DNA of 64,000 bases from Pomphorhynchus laevis (GCA_012934845.2 WNNJ02003142.1:1-64000), one strand, 5' to 3'. Positions 1 through 11,861 are shown, counted from the first letter of the stretch. Numbers and translations: made by a program. The notes: generated by a model from the letters alone, not told the origin.

Positions 1-303
1 TAAGTCCCTACTCCTGAAGTCGCCTCAAGGCGGGATTGGTTGGGGAGATAGAGTGGCTCCATAATTATGTAGGGATATTGACTCCTCCGAAACTTTGTCA
101 AGGTCTATGCTACCGATCCAACCCAATGCTCTCTCCTTCTAGCAGACAAACTTCTTCCTCTTAAATATCTACCAAAAGGAAGGCTGAGAAGGGTTAAAAG
201 CTGACAGAAATGCTCGCTCTATCCCTAGTCAACTGAAACCTGTATCTAGTGCTCTAATATTCATTCGGGAGGACCTGTCCGGCGGAAACAGAGAGATTAG
301 AAA
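1..303 (-). mobile_element. I/Jockey-type LINE, linker fragment (minus)
   Basis: Reverse-complement reading matches the stretch between endonuclease and reverse transcriptase of the copies at 11860-12130 and 30985-31260, for example the shared stretch ending in accaatcccgccttg. No long ORF remains. It ends near 303, where CR1/L2-type sequence on the other strand begins. The companion piece at 1342-1786 is the 5' part of ORF2 on the same strand, so both may derive from one copy, but roughly 430 bp of the element expected between them is missing. Confidence 0.8.
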
Positions 304-384
304 AAATTTTGGTTTCTAATAAACATACATTCCAGATCAATCCAGTTCCAGATCAATCCAGCAAATTTAACAGTTTTAACGCAC

Positions 385-538
385 AAGGACAACCATCGAC
401 GCACTACGACAACCATCTACGACAACCATCGACGACAACCATCGACGACAACCATCAACGACAACCATCGACGACAACCATCGACGACAACAATCGACGA
501 CAACCATCCACGACAACAATCGACGGCAACCATCGTTT
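385..538 (+). repeat. 13-bp minisatellite upstream of LINE ORF1
   Basis: About eleven tandem copies of a 13-bp unit of the form gacaaccatcgac with single-base variants, ending directly before the ATG at 539. Because 13 is not a multiple of 3, the repeat reads as a 13-residue period over 39 bases (RQPSTTTIDDN) and stays open in more than one frame. Tandem repeats in 5' UTRs of LINEs can carry promoter activity; here that is inference only. Confidence 0.85.
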
Positions 539-1333
539 ATGGGTGGACGTAAGAAAACAACTAAGACCGACACCAACTATGGACAACTGCAAGTACAGTG
601 CTCGATACACGACTGCAGCGTCTGGACAACAATCACCTGCGTCAAGAATAAGGCTAAAGAAGACTTCGTATGTGGTTTTTGTGCCAACAAACTAATATGC
701 AACCTTTCCAATAAGCACATATCAACATCCAACACGTCAACTCAAACTACCCCCGTCGTTTCTAATGTCCTTTCTCCACCCACCGACCCTGCCACCATAT
801 ACACTTCCCATTCCATGTCATCTTCACTCCCCGACACCCCACGTCCCGTCCTTCCCGTCTCGTTTCTCAATAACTTGCATCCATCAATCAAAATCACCTC
901 CACCAACCTCCACTATCCTTCCACTCATAACCTTTACTCACATCGCTTGCCACCCTCTTTATTATCATTATCCTCTATGTCTCCCGTCGTCAAACCAAAT
1001 CCCTCCAAATCATCAACTGCCAGCTCTTCTATCGTGATCTCACCTACTCAGGCCAGTCGTCCTCCTTTACGGAAGCGCTTTGCTTCTCGCGATCGTTGCG
1101 TCATTGTTACTAATATCACGCCTTCTAACTCCTTATCTCCACAAGCACGTCTGGACCACGATGTTTCCGCCTTCAGATCCATCCTCTCGTCTATTGTTCC
1201 TGCGGATAAACCATCCTTTTTCAAGGACATTTCTCCTGTCGCGCCGTGCAACATCAATGCTAATGATTATTCGTCATTTCTCCAGACTAAAGTATCCACG
1301 CTGCTCTCCCACACCCCGATTATGTCGACATAA
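539..1333 (+). CDS. LINE ORF1-like protein with PHD-like zinc finger
   Basis: The ORF has 264 codons and starts at an ATG right after the minisatellite. Residues about 20-50 hold a Cys/His cluster (CSIHDC, then C, then CGFC) like the PHD-type fingers in ORF1 of CR1/L2-clade LINEs. Residues about 60-180 are low-complexity Ser/Thr/Pro. Near the end comes DYSSFLQTKVSTLLS, which in the minus-strand copy (around 48280) belongs to the linker before the reverse transcriptase. The piece therefore seems to join ORF1 to ORF2 linker with the endonuclease absent. Probably not an expressed host gene. Confidence 0.6.
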   Translation: MGGRKKTTKTDTNYGQLQVQCSIHDCSVWTTITCVKNKAKEDFVCGFCANKLICNLSNKHISTSNTSTQTTPVVSNVLSPPTDPATIYTSHSMSSSLPDTPRPVLPVSFLNNLHPSIKITSTNLHYPSTHNLYSHRLPPSLLSLSSMSPVVKPNPSKSSTASSSIVISPTQASRPPLRKRFASRDRCVIVTNITPSNSLSPQARLDHDVSAFRSILSSIVPADKPSFFKDISPVAPCNINANDYSSFLQTKVSTLLSHTPIMST

Positions 1334-1359
1334 CTGGTATTCAACGACCAGTTATGTCG
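1326..1359. repeat. Perfect 13-bp inverted repeat at element junction
   Basis: Arms CGACATAACTGGT and its exact reverse complement are separated by an 8-base loop. The right arm belongs to the minus-strand I/Jockey-type LINE; the left arm is an inverted copy of it that runs straight into the CR1/L2-type piece. This is the signature of a polymerase folding back on its own product before joining another template. Confidence 0.9.
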
Positions 1360-1786
1360 TTGAAGTCACCGAGTAACATGTCATAGCCACTAGCTAAAAC
1401 ACGGTCGAGGAGTTCACGGTTCTTGTGAATTTTCCCCAGCCTAATGTAGATATTGGCTATACTGATACGTTTCCCGTTCTTACAAAGTGATATAGCTAAA
1501 CAAGACAGGGCTGGACAAGAGTAGTTTAGCGGGAGGGAGGATCTTAGGGAGCATTTAACTATGGTTAGAATCCCTTGAGACGAAGAAGAGTGAGGTAGGG
1601 TTATGTATGGAGTATAGTGAGAATAAATGTGCTTAGGAATGAGTCGAGTAATGCTATGGGGGAGACGGATAGACCGCGTCTCCTAAAGGACTATGATATC
1701 TGCATCTCTACCGGATAGAAATCTAAGGGCTGAAGCACCTCCCAAATTCCACTGAAGGATATTCAGTAAAAAAGACTCATATCACA
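1342..1786 (-). mobile_element. I/Jockey-type LINE, start of ORF2 endonuclease (minus)
   Basis: On the minus strand this matches the ORF2 start seen at 63533-63975: ILQW-N-x-GGAS near the N-terminus, then the region ending in YDMLLGDF of the APE endonuclease. It begins around 1786 and breaks off at the fold-back repeat at 1326-1359. It carries stops and frameshifts relative to the open copy at 63533. Confidence 0.8.
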
Positions 1787-1847
1787 AATGCCTTTGTTGT
1801 CTTACGACATCTTCAGTGACTATCACTAGTGTATGATGCATCTAAAA

Positions 1848-4800
1848 ATGTGTGCAAGTGACGGAAGTTCAAAGAGTTTACTGAAAATGGACGAAAATTC
1901 AATATTAAAGGTTAGTGACAAAGAATTTGTTAATGAAAATTTAATATCAGAGGAGCTAGCACCGATACCAAAGACAGCAAACTTAGTGATCGTGACTCAT
2001 AAGGTATCAATATTGAACAGTCATATGTTTAACAATTGTTTGAGGGGATATCGTCAAACGTTTCCTCTTAAACAGAATACTTATAAACTCAGCACAGAGT
2101 GTGGGTAACTCATATCGAATCAGCTTCATTAAAGCTGATATAGCACAGGAGTACCTAAAGTTTGCCGCTAAGAATTTGGAGACTATTGTCTCGATCGTGT
2201 ACAAGCCTATCCAGGCTACAGTTAAGATAACAAATATATTAAACTCCCTGGATGTAGTTGACTTAGAAGATCTGGAAAATCAGTACAAATTGTCAAACGT
2301 CAGATTTATTAAAGGTACGGGGGAGATATCTCTACCTATTGTTATTGCAAAAATATCTATAGACAAATTCAATGATTATATTTAAGTCCTCATGCAACCC
2401 ATTCATGAGGTGCAACATCAAATTCAATTACATTTCATCCGACAACCTGTCCAACCTTCACTGTAACCTGTGTCATCATTGTGGGCACTGGGGTTCTAGC
2501 TGCTAAGAACAGAAAATTTGCGGGATCTGTTCTTCCACTTAATCTAAGCGCCTGGTCAATTGTACTGCTGGTCTCTGCTGCTCCAACTGCAGGTTACCAC
2601 ACCCAGCGTGGTCCCGCAAATGCTCGGCCTTCAAGGCCTACGAGAAAGGTAATTAAAAACTTCTGCGTCCACTAAGCAGGTTACAGAAGGGTTAAACGAT
2701 GCCACAAAGAATTCTGATCTATCGATGGACGATATCCTTATGATTATTGACAACGAATTTATTATAATATGAAGTCGATCGAAATTTTGTTAAGTAGGCT
2801 GACAGAGGCGGTGCTAACACACCCTGTAATCCTAACATCTATAGCACCGGCATCAACATAAAGAACTTCACAGAATAACACCTCCCCACTTCGTATGCCT
2901 AAGGAGGGCAAGAAGTAGAAGATTGATAACAAGGGACATGATAATATTCCTCCAACCAACCAAGGAGTGGCCAGTGGTTGAGTTGTTAGGGCCGGAGGTC
3001 GAAAGGGCAACCTTCCTTCCTCTGGGCCTAACTACAGGATTCGTTGTGCCTTCTAGTGGCACCTTTGCATGGGAAGTAAATGCGAACCGTTTTCGCTGAA
3101 CATCATTTAGTGGAATTCGGGAGGTGCTTCTGCCCTTAGTCTTTTATCTGGTCGAGATGCATTTGTTATAGGTAACTAGATCCATCCGGTCTTCCAGGAA
3201 CATTATTCGGTTTCCTCCAAACACATAATCTGCCACTACTCCGTAATAACTCCAACTTACTCTTCTTCTCAAGGTCTTTTAACCCTAGTTAAATGCCACT
3301 TAAGATCATCCCTCTTATTTAATTATTCTTGTTCACCCATGTCTTGTTTAGCGATAACATTCTAGAAGAACGGGAAATGCATCAGTATAGCCAATATTTA
3401 AATCCGACCGGGAGAAATTCACAAGAACCGTGACCTGCTGGACCTTATACTGGGTAGCGGCTATGACATGTTACTTGGTGACTATAATGACAGATCTGGC
3501 CTTTGGATTAATGCAGAACTTCGCAGATCCAGCAGCGTATATCTTATACATAAACCACTATTCCCTACCTATCATTGCACAGAAACAAATTCACTCATCT
3601 ACATACTACTGCTACATGAGAGGTGGCTGCTAAAGCCTACCTGTATTGAGCAGTCGCGACAACAATTGTCCACTTAGCATGACTTACTTCGCTGGCGGTT
3701 AGAGGAATACACACTGCTGAGGAGGAGATTTAATTTTGATCCAGTCCAATTAGCATTTTTTAGACTGCGATCCGACTCTTCCAAGTCGTAGGAAATGCGA
3801 ATCTGATCCGATTTAATTCTTATCTCTCTTGGCAAGCTACCGCGATTCTTTCGACCACCTATAAAGCTCGCTTATTCAATCCCACTCCAATAAACTCAAA
3901 GTCTTAGCAAAAATGCTAAACCTTCCTAATATCTCTTTTTCCATCAATCAGACACTCTCGAAAGAATACTGAAACTCTAGATATAGGTTCCAGCTGAGTA
4001 GAGATAAGGCAAACATTACTTGTTTTAATTCACCTGTATTTTTTGGAAAATATTCAAGAAGGAGAAGTTTGTCTGCTGGAAGGAGAGATAATCTGGTTGG
4101 ATTGGTTGGAGGAGTCAGTAACCCTACACAATTATGGATCCACTCAATCTCCTCAAGCAATCCCGCCTTTGTGTGACTTTAGGACCAGGGATTTATCAGT
4201 TACCGATATCCTGAACGCATGGGGTCCACTTCCAGGCACTTTTATATCCCATCCTTCACTCTCTTATCTAGTCTGTCAGCTTTTTAGTGTTGATCAGAGA
4301 AGAGAAGTCGCTATCACTATGCTGTTAGCCTCAACATTCATTGTTGCCGGCATTATATTAGCCGCAGAATATTTTTAGAAAAGTATAAAGCTGTATCATG
4401 CCCTAAAGATCTGCGCTCTATTTCGATATAAAAATCCGTTATCTCCATCTACGAAAAAGCGCTTGCGCGTAAAATCCGCGATTATCTAAGTAGGCGTAAC
4501 TTAATCGTACCAAGTTTCAGTGGGTTTGCCAAAGGTCGTTCGGGTCATTCGGCAGTAGGTGAGGTGCACCGATTCTATCAGGACAATTGTCGTAAGCTCA
4601 TTGTGGCTGTTTTCCTTGATTTTTCCGCTCATTTGACCGCATTTCCATTATCTTTATCTCTTCTGTTAGTTCCCTCGGGTTGCCTGCGATAATTGTTAAC
4701 ATTGGTGAGATACTGCTGTACACCAAGCGGTTCTTCTATAAACACGACCCTGATGCTCATCAGTTTTACCCTATTGCAGGTGTGCATCAATGGCTCCCAC

Positions 4801-5605
4801 TTTCAGCCCATCCTATATTTTGCAGCTTTAATTGTACTCTTTAAGACATTTATACGCGATCAGCATCTAATGTAACACTCTGATGACACCACATCCCTGT
4901 TCTCTGGACGCAGGTGCATAGATGTAGTCTTGGACATCAGCCGCTACTTTTTAAGATTTAAAGACCAGTTAACCACGTCTAATCTTATTCCCAACTCATC
5001 TAAATCGCATTGGGTTGTTTTTAATGGCGTCCATGCGACAAAGAAAAAACTTAATAGATTGCCAATCTCAGCTCTCTTTTCCATATTGAACAATCAACCA
5101 CTCCCTACCTTAACGCATCGAGTAAAATGCCTGGGGTGTACCATTACAGTTAAATGGTCAACCGGACCTAACTTGATTAAATTTAAGTGTACTGAAGAGA
5201 GCTAGCTGGGCCCTGAAACGGGACCAGCATCTGTCATTAAGTGTGAAAGCTCAGGTGCGCCTCTGGGGTACCTGGGCAATTTCGGGATTAGTCTTCTTTT
5301 CCAGAGGACGTCCCCCAGAGCAAATACCAACATTTCTTAAGCTTTTCATCTCGAGATTACTTACCATAGTATGCCTGGACAAGACCCTCAGGTGTGTGAG
5401 AGACCCTGAATGGTTTAGACGGAAGGCGGTGCACTGGTGTAGGCTGGATGGATCTGATCCTCTTGTCCGTCATTATAAGGAGACGACATATCGGAAGATT
5501 ATTGACAATAGCGTTTTGTCCATCTTCACCATATGTTATTTTCATATTTATGCATTGAATTTTTGTATTTAATAAAATCCTTTATTTACTTGTGTGTATA
5601 AAATT
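1848..5605 (+). mobile_element. I/Jockey-type LINE, near full-length decayed copy
   Basis: Order on the plus strand: ORF1 (about 1848-3065), APE endonuclease (about 3085-3750), linker, reverse transcriptase (about 4430-5190), C-terminal part (to about 5572) and a tail with aataaaatcctttattta. The ORF1 part keeps zinc-knuckle spacing (CHHCGHWGSSC near 2481-2515; CSNCRLPHPAWSRKC near 2580-2630). The endonuclease keeps MLLGDYNDR near 3465. Reverse transcriptase motifs are eroded: no clean DFSAAFD or YADD block survives in one frame. Many stops and frameshifts break it. The 5' end near the ORF1 ATG agrees with the copy at 62245, so little is lost at the 5' side. Confidence 0.8.
2101..2385 (+). 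pseudogene. LINE ORF1 (gag-like) middle segment
   Basis: Open stretch of about 94 codons in the decayed LINE copy. YKPIQATVKITN and the following LEDLENQYKLSNVRFIKG align by eye with KPLQATVKISN and RDTFKLSSVRGLKS in the copy at 62609 and with KPIQASINIIN at 29218. It is the conserved domain in front of the CCHC knuckles. The first residue shown is not a real start; ORF1 starts near 1848. Confidence 0.7.
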
Positions 5606-6872
5606 GCTAAGATTTATCAAGAGCCTGCGTTTTAATAGTAGTAAGATGCTGATAAACGCTTTAATAAGTTGATATTAATCAAGAATTTACAATTTAATGA
5701 TACTTAAAAACTTGAGATTTCATACAAATGTAGTGTCACTGAAGTGGTCATAAAAACGGGGATAGGTTTGGCGACAAAATTTGTGTGCGAATAAAATATT
5801 AAGACTAAAAAATACTTCTACAAGATTGCATAGCAAGCAAACATTCGTAATTATATTTTTATACATTTATAAACGGATATATTCTAAGTTAGATAGCTCA
5901 ATCAAATTACTAAAATGACTTTAAAGGCGAACAATTACATATTCTACTGGCGCTGAAGTTTCGTAATTCACTGTATTATATTTAATATTTTGTCTAGTAT
6001 ATAATTGATTTTATTGGTAATTTATTATTAAATTAAATATGTCCTCTTAACGTTTAATTACGTTCGTGATTAATCTAACCGTTATAGGTACCTTAAATGT
6101 AAAAGTTATAAGAAACAATTGTTTGCAGATGTTATAATTTAACGAAGCGAGCATTTTCGCAAACAAATGTGGCTAACAATAAAAAGTTCAACATTCACTT
6201 TTGATTAGAGATAATTGATTTTATTTCAAAGGCAAATCAAATTTAAATACAGATTGTCACTTAGTTATAATACGCGTAGCGGATGCAGTCGATTTTACTC
6301 TAAAATCTGCATTAGCATCATACTTAAAATCTCAGGTAAATTGTGACAAAACAAAATTGCAAACACTCTGCATTTAATGAACACACCTTCGCCCAGGGTT
6401 GAATTAACCATGTGATGAATTAACCATGTCGAAAATACATAAATCAAACAAATCGTTGGCAACCATTGTCATCGTTTTGAATCACAGTCACCTTTGGGAT
6501 AAGCAATATGATAGTTTTCTACATTAGCCCAAGACCCTTCAGAAGGGTACAGTTTTTGGTCGAAAACATGCACACTGAAAAATCAAACAGAATATTATAC
6601 ACTTTGTAAATAGCTAATAAAGTTTCAGTATAATCCATATATATCTACATAGTTTTATAGAAACTCATTGCCGGCATCATACTCTCGCCATAACCAACTT
6701 TCTTTGTACAAATACTTCAAACCACTTGTTCGGATAATGTGAGCAAATTATAGACAACAAAATACAGCTATAATCTTCCTTTAATATCTAAATAACTTCA
6801 CTCTCATTTTCAGAATCGACCACACGAACAAACATTCTGTAAATGCTTTCTACTAATTTAAAATTAACAAAT
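5606..6872. other. AT-rich sequence, no gene seen
   Basis: No ORF, tRNA or recognisable element between the LINE tail and the Gypsy fossil. Composition is AT-rich with no obvious tandem repeat. Confidence 0.5.
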
Positions 6873-7028
6873 TGTTGAGAAATAAGGGCTTAAAGAAGTG
6901 CAACTTATTGGAGAGAATACCACAGATGTTTTTATTTAAACCTGGAAACATTTATCAGATGAGTGAGTATACAATATAACATTAAGTTAGAGTCTAAGTT
7001 TTTTAATTAACTATACGATTTCACGACA
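6873..7028 (-). repeat. LTR of Gypsy fossil (element 3' side)
   Basis: Direct repeat partner of 8698-8853. Both copies start TGTTGA, share an internal caacttat and an agagaatacc block, and end in CA. Confidence 0.75.
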
Positions 7029-8697
7029 TTATCCCTATATTTAATTTCAATTTATTCGTATAATTTGTCTTCGAGATGAACGTTCGAATAGAAAGTTGAA
7101 TACTCTGTCATCCGTACTATTAGAGTTATTATGGGTCGTTGATGAGTCGTTTTCAGTCTTGTCATAACCTCGTTTATTATTATTTTCGGTCGGCGTTTGT
7201 TTCTTAGTTTGGTTGTTTGGGCAAATAAGTATATCATCCTGATGCTTTTGATTGACGTATTTTTCATTGATTGGTGCGAGTTTAGTACATGGTATGAGCT
7301 CCTTTTTGATACTTATTAGTTCGTAGCTTGAATTTATCTCGTATAGTGGGGTATTTGATGCTATTTCATCGCTTAGTGATTTGTAGACTGGGGCCATGTT
7401 GGATATTGATACAGTTGTTTCTCTTCCATCATAGCAAATCCTCTCGTAATTCGGTGTTGAATGTAGGATTTCGACTTGTCGGTAGAGGGTTCGCCTGTAT
7501 CCAATGCAAGTTTCTTCTGGAGTCGGGAAGACCTCTAGATTTCAGGGCAAGCTGGATTGTTTTCCATACCACACCATTTACTCTTGCATTTTCCGTTTCC
7601 AATGAGGTGATATGGATTATAATGGGAAATGATGGTTCAATTTCTTTATAGGAAGTCGCGTAGATCATTCGACATGAAGTAGTTTCCTCTGTCTGAATGA
7701 ACAGTTACTAGCGCTCCAAAAAGAGAGAATAGATTTTGTAGGCAGTCAATGACTGTTTGTGAAGATGTGTTCTCACATGGATATACGAAAGGATAACGAG
7801 AATATTCGCCTACAATAAATAATATTAATCTATCACGATCAATGCATGGCTTAGGACCAGTAAAGTCCATCGACAAGCGTTCTAATGGTCTTCTAGCGGA
7901 AATTAGTTGATATTGATTAGGTCTGTAGAATTTCGGTTTTAGCTGAGCGCAAATCGAGCATTCCGGAGACTCTGCAAACATCACTAAAGGAGTATGGTAA
8001 ATTTTTTTACTTTACTAAGTGATTTAAATGAGTTATTTAATAATGACATCACGAAATACGCAAGTTCTTTAGTTAGGGTTTGGTGGCAGCACTGGTGGAG
8101 CGAGATAGAGCGTCTACAGCAGTTTTCATATTTTCTTGACGATATAGTATGTCATAATGATAATTCGAAAGTTATAATTTCCAGCGAGTAAGCTTGTCAT
8201 TTTTGATGCAACTTTTAGTTGATGCCCCGAACAGGAAAGCGATTACTTGCTGATCCGTTATAATCGCAAATTTTCGGCCTATTAGTAGATATCTCCATTT
8301 TCTAACTTATTCAACAACAGTTGTGGCCTCACATTCTACTGCTGAATGTGATTTATGAGTTTTGCTTAGCGTTCTCGAGAAGAACGCAACTGGTCTACTT
8401 TTTTGAGATAAGATAGCGGCCAGTGCTATTCCTGATGAATCAGTTTCGATAGTAAATGATTAATTGTCGTCGATAGCAGATAGAGATGTATGCATAGACT
8501 TCTGTCTATACGTAGTTGGTAAACATGTGCAGCTTGTTGGGAGGACAAGAGGCATTCAAGACAGACATCTCTTCGAAACAGTCTTCGAAAGTTCGTATCC
8601 AGTGATTCCACTCAGCTAATATTTTTTCAGATTTACCTTCGAACTCAGTCTGTCAAATCATCGAGTCCATTGATTAAGTACAATTTATTGAATAAAG

Positions 8698-8853
8698 TGT
8701 TGATAAATGAGGACTCAGAAAATGCAACTTATCGAAGAGAATACCCTATATGGTTTTATTCAATAAATCTAGAAACAGTTATCAGACGAGGGAACAATAT
8801 AACATCAAGTTGGAGAGTCTTAGTTATATAATTAAGTATACGAGTTAATGACA
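8698..8853 (-). repeat. LTR of Gypsy fossil (element 5' side)
   Basis: Direct repeat partner of 6873-7028. The two copies have diverged strongly. No target-site duplication is obvious by eye. Confidence 0.75.
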
Positions 8854-9487
8854 AATTAATGATTTTTTGTTAAAAATTAAATTCCTTTATTTTTGCGTAT
8901 TAGTTTAAAATGTATTTTGATTTTAAAAATCTAGATAAACAAAGGTTTGATTTATATTTTTAAAATGAAAACAGCTAAAATATAAATACTGAAATGTAAT
9001 AGTTTAATTAAAATACATTTTAAATGCAATTCAAAACAAAAATTGGATTTTCATTTTTAAATGCAGAATTCGATATTTACAATACAAATGTTTGGAAAAC
9101 GGGGTTTTTAGACATTATTTCATGTGCAAACGTGCAAATTTAAGTGGTAAATTAAAAATACAAATTGAAAATAAAAATGAGGTAACTTCTTTGTAGTGGT
9201 GCATGTAGTTGACTCTAACACAGGTCACTTATTCATTGAGTTCCTCAAACAATTTGATAAATCCACAACAGCTACGAAGTTTATTATAAAAATTAGTTTT
9301 TTAAAATTACCTGTTATAACTATTTAGTTCTCGTTATAACTAAATAATTATATAATAAATTATAATTCCTTATATTCCACTGTAATAAACTATAGTCCTT
9401 TATATTCAACTAAAAATAAATCAAAAATAAAATAACAATATTTTATTAAAAAAATTATTTATTTATTTTTAAACTATAAATTTAAAC
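8854..9487. other. AT-rich sequence, no gene seen
   Basis: Mostly A/T runs with short locally repeated words. Nothing recognisable on either strand. Confidence 0.5.
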
Positions 9488-9880
9488 TATTAAGCGAAAC
9501 TTTTTCATGAATGGATAATAAACAATATGCTTTGTATTAGAATAAGAAACACTAAATAATTAAATTATATCAGAAATTTGATTATTAAATCACATAAAAC
9601 AATATGCTAATTTGGGTCGAGAGACCGAAATCTGACATCATAACAGTTCCTCCTGATTACCTATATTTCTTGTTCAAATACATCGTATATTATTTATTAG
9701 TGGATTCATAAAAAATGACTTTTATTTTAAATTTTAATAATAAATTTTCTCGTTATTTAAATATTAATTGTATAGCATTTTATATAATTATTTATTATTT
9801 TTATAATTATTTATCTTTATTTTTAATTTATAAATATTATAAAATACGTAGACTCAGTTAACTGATCTAATAATAAACTA
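9488..9880 (+). mobile_element. PLE (Naiad-like) 3' tail, diverged
   Basis: Begins with the end of the PLE reverse transcriptase (atggataataaa) and carries the tail landmarks: ttagaataag, a shortened hairpin region ending in GACCGAAAT, cagttcctcctgat, tattagtggattcat and the terminal tacgtagactcagttaactgat. It is diverged from the young copies, so it is an older insertion. Confidence 0.8.
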
Positions 9881-10059
9881 TAGTCTCTTATAGTCTACTT
9901 TAATAAATTAGAGTTCATTATTATTGTTAATTAACAACTCTTTAGGATACATTAGCATGAGGGATTCGTAAATGATATTATAGATCTCAGGAGTCGAAAA
10001 CACAACAGAATAATGCTATAGAAATCACTATATGAATCAGGATAGGCCGCAAAGGATAT

Positions 10060-10320
10060 TTTGATGCTAAATTAGTAACTATCAAAATTATATATTGTTA
10101 TATAATTTGGACGCATTCTGAGTATATAGACTTTTTAGCTATTTCAGATACGTGGTAACATAATGACATTCTTGATAGTGCAATATTAATTCCAGATTAT
10201 CATTTGGTACGTTCAGATAGGTTTCTTCCTAAAAAAGTGAAGGAGTAGCTCTATGTCCAGGATAGGATCGTGATTAGCAAAATAGTGAAATATTCGAATC
10301 AGGGAGGAACATGCGAGTGT
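10060..10320 (+). mobile_element. LINE APE-endonuclease fragment
   Basis: Plus-strand reading around 10125-10300 gives FLAISDTW, then IPDYHLVRSDR and, one frame over, ALYVQDRIVISK. This order (ETW, then IPGY..R.DR, then a GGG-LYV block) is the N-terminal half of APE-type LINE endonucleases, with one stop and one frameshift. The clade cannot be fixed from so little. It abuts the 3' end of a minus-strand CR1/L2 piece. Confidence 0.65.
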
Positions 10321-10327
10321 TTTTAAA

Positions 10328-10600
10328 AAAAGATTTATTTTAACGTGGCAAATGCGTGCCAGTGCACGCTTTCATGACCACAACAAAACAAAAATGTAAA
10401 CCATGTGTCGAAGTTTGGTGCGAATGTGAATGGTGGGCCAGGAGAGTTGGGAAAAATATGTGTTAGTGTGGTTGAAGCGACGGAGACGAAAGAGCACTCG
10501 AACGGCGGAGTTGATTATGCGTTGTAGGGGTAGGATAATGAATTTTAGAGGATTGGATTAAATGCTAAGGCAGTAATAGCTCCTAAAGGCAGTAAGGCTT
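10328..10600 (-). mobile_element. CR1/L2-type LINE 3' end (minus)
   Basis: Matches the 3' part of the minus-strand copy at 46536-47020 closely by eye, for example agcactcgaacg and gcgttgtaggggtaggat, and shares the same 3' limit (RC of acgtggcaaatgcgtgcc). That fixes the 3' end of the family. No ORF survives. Confidence 0.75.
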
Positions 10601-11860
10601 TGCTGTTGATGTGTCTATTGATTAATTCAAAGATGGTAGCGTATGTGTTGACTTAAATTGCTTTTTGATTACCAATTGCTGTTCGTGGCTGTCGGTGTCG
10701 AGCTCACTGAATTAGATCGACAAGTATTCGCTCTTTCAGTTGGTGACATGCTTAATTCGTCATTTTTAACGGAGCACAAGTGGAAAAGAAAGGTGATTGT
10801 GATGATCAGTAATGTACTTGATGGATTCATATGATTATTAACTGAAATTCTTCGATGTTCCTGTTGATATAATCGTAATAACGAATCGCATACAGCAACC
10901 AATTAATCGATTCCGAGCAACGCGTCTGTGAATCACATTTTCAGGACAGATTCGATATCTACTCAATAAATTAAGCCATTTAAGTAAAAAAAGTTAACAA
11001 CGTGTCTCAGTGAGTCGTAATCTACCATAGGAAGTCAAATTAGAAGAATTTTAGAAGTTGGGCACGTGTTGAATTTGCTTAATTTATTTGGGAGTGTTAT
11101 TTGCTAGTGTATAAAAGAAATTCTATTTGTTCGGCAAGATGAGCACCAGTCTATCTCGAGTGTCATTTGTTGTGCTTTCAATTACTACCTATATGAGGCA
11201 CTGCAGCAATAGAACAGCACCCTGTACACATTATACCTCTCACCGGGATTTAATTGCAGTATCTGATCGGTGAGATATGGCAAAATTTCTTTAAATCTTT
11301 AAAAAATCACATTGTGAAAGAAGGGATGTGCATTAGGATGCAAACGTTGCTAGCGGCTCGCCTCCCACAGATTGGTGATCAGTGGTGTGGCAATCGTAGT
11401 TGTTGCACTGCTCTGTAATCCAATCGCGGGTGCAGACAACTGCTGTTTTGATTCCGACTACGCTAAGAGGTGCTTGTGACGTCGTACATTGAACAGATAA
11501 AATGTCATTAGGGATGATGTGGCGATTTGAAGGAAATCCCTAGTGAGGGCCGGCACATGTAGCGGTATTCATTTCTTTCTCGATACTGTTATTGAATAGT
11601 TAACTTCGATTCTTCGGTAATGCAAAATATCTTGGTGATAAACCTTGTTCGTTTCTTTCGCTTATGTCAGATTTCTTAATAATTTTTCTTTCCGTGCTAC
11701 TTGTTTCTGTTCAATTTGTAAACGTCATGGCCACTTCATATATATGTGTATTTTCGTTAGTGATGATGTTGCATAAGAGAAAATGCGTGTTGGGAAATTT
11801 GTTCCCAACAAAAATTTGTTTTATAGTTGATCTATTTATATCCAACCTTCGCGTTTCGTT
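10601..11860. other. Unassigned sequence between LINE pieces
   Basis: Less AT-rich than the surroundings but without a recognisable protein. An open stretch at 11664-11960 runs across the junction into the next LINE and is therefore chimeric. Part may be more decayed LINE. Confidence 0.4.
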
Positions 11861-11861
11861 T

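Larger units (their letters stand above)
304..1333 (+). mobile_element. CR1/L2-type LINE, 5' region and ORF1-like part
   Basis: Plus-strand fragment made of a 13-bp minisatellite (about 385-538) followed by a 264-codon ORF (539-1333). It is recognised by its relation to the minus-strand copy at 46536-49110: the zinc-binding module, the Ser/Pro/Thr-rich middle and the CVIVTNIT segment are shared. An APE endonuclease, expected after ORF1 in this group, is not present. The right edge at about 1333 is a fold-back junction with an I/Jockey-type LINE fragment. Confidence 0.75.
6873..8853 (-). mobile_element. Gypsy-family LTR retrotransposon fossil
   Basis: Minus-strand relic with direct repeats of about 155 bp at both ends (6873-7028 and 8698-8853), each starting TGTTGA and ending in CA. 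Between them lie remnants of the 3' half of pol. The integrase core, roughly 7430-7984 on the minus strand, is recognisable from ERLSMDFTGP, EYSRYPF and VHSDRG, typical of Gypsy/Ty3 elements. About a quarter of terminal-repeat positions differ by eye, so it is old. It is broken in many places and far shorter than a whole element. Confidence 0.85.

Noticed and set aside
376-576. Minus-strand ORF over the minisatellite
   Set aside because: Mirror of the 13-bp repeat with no independent support.
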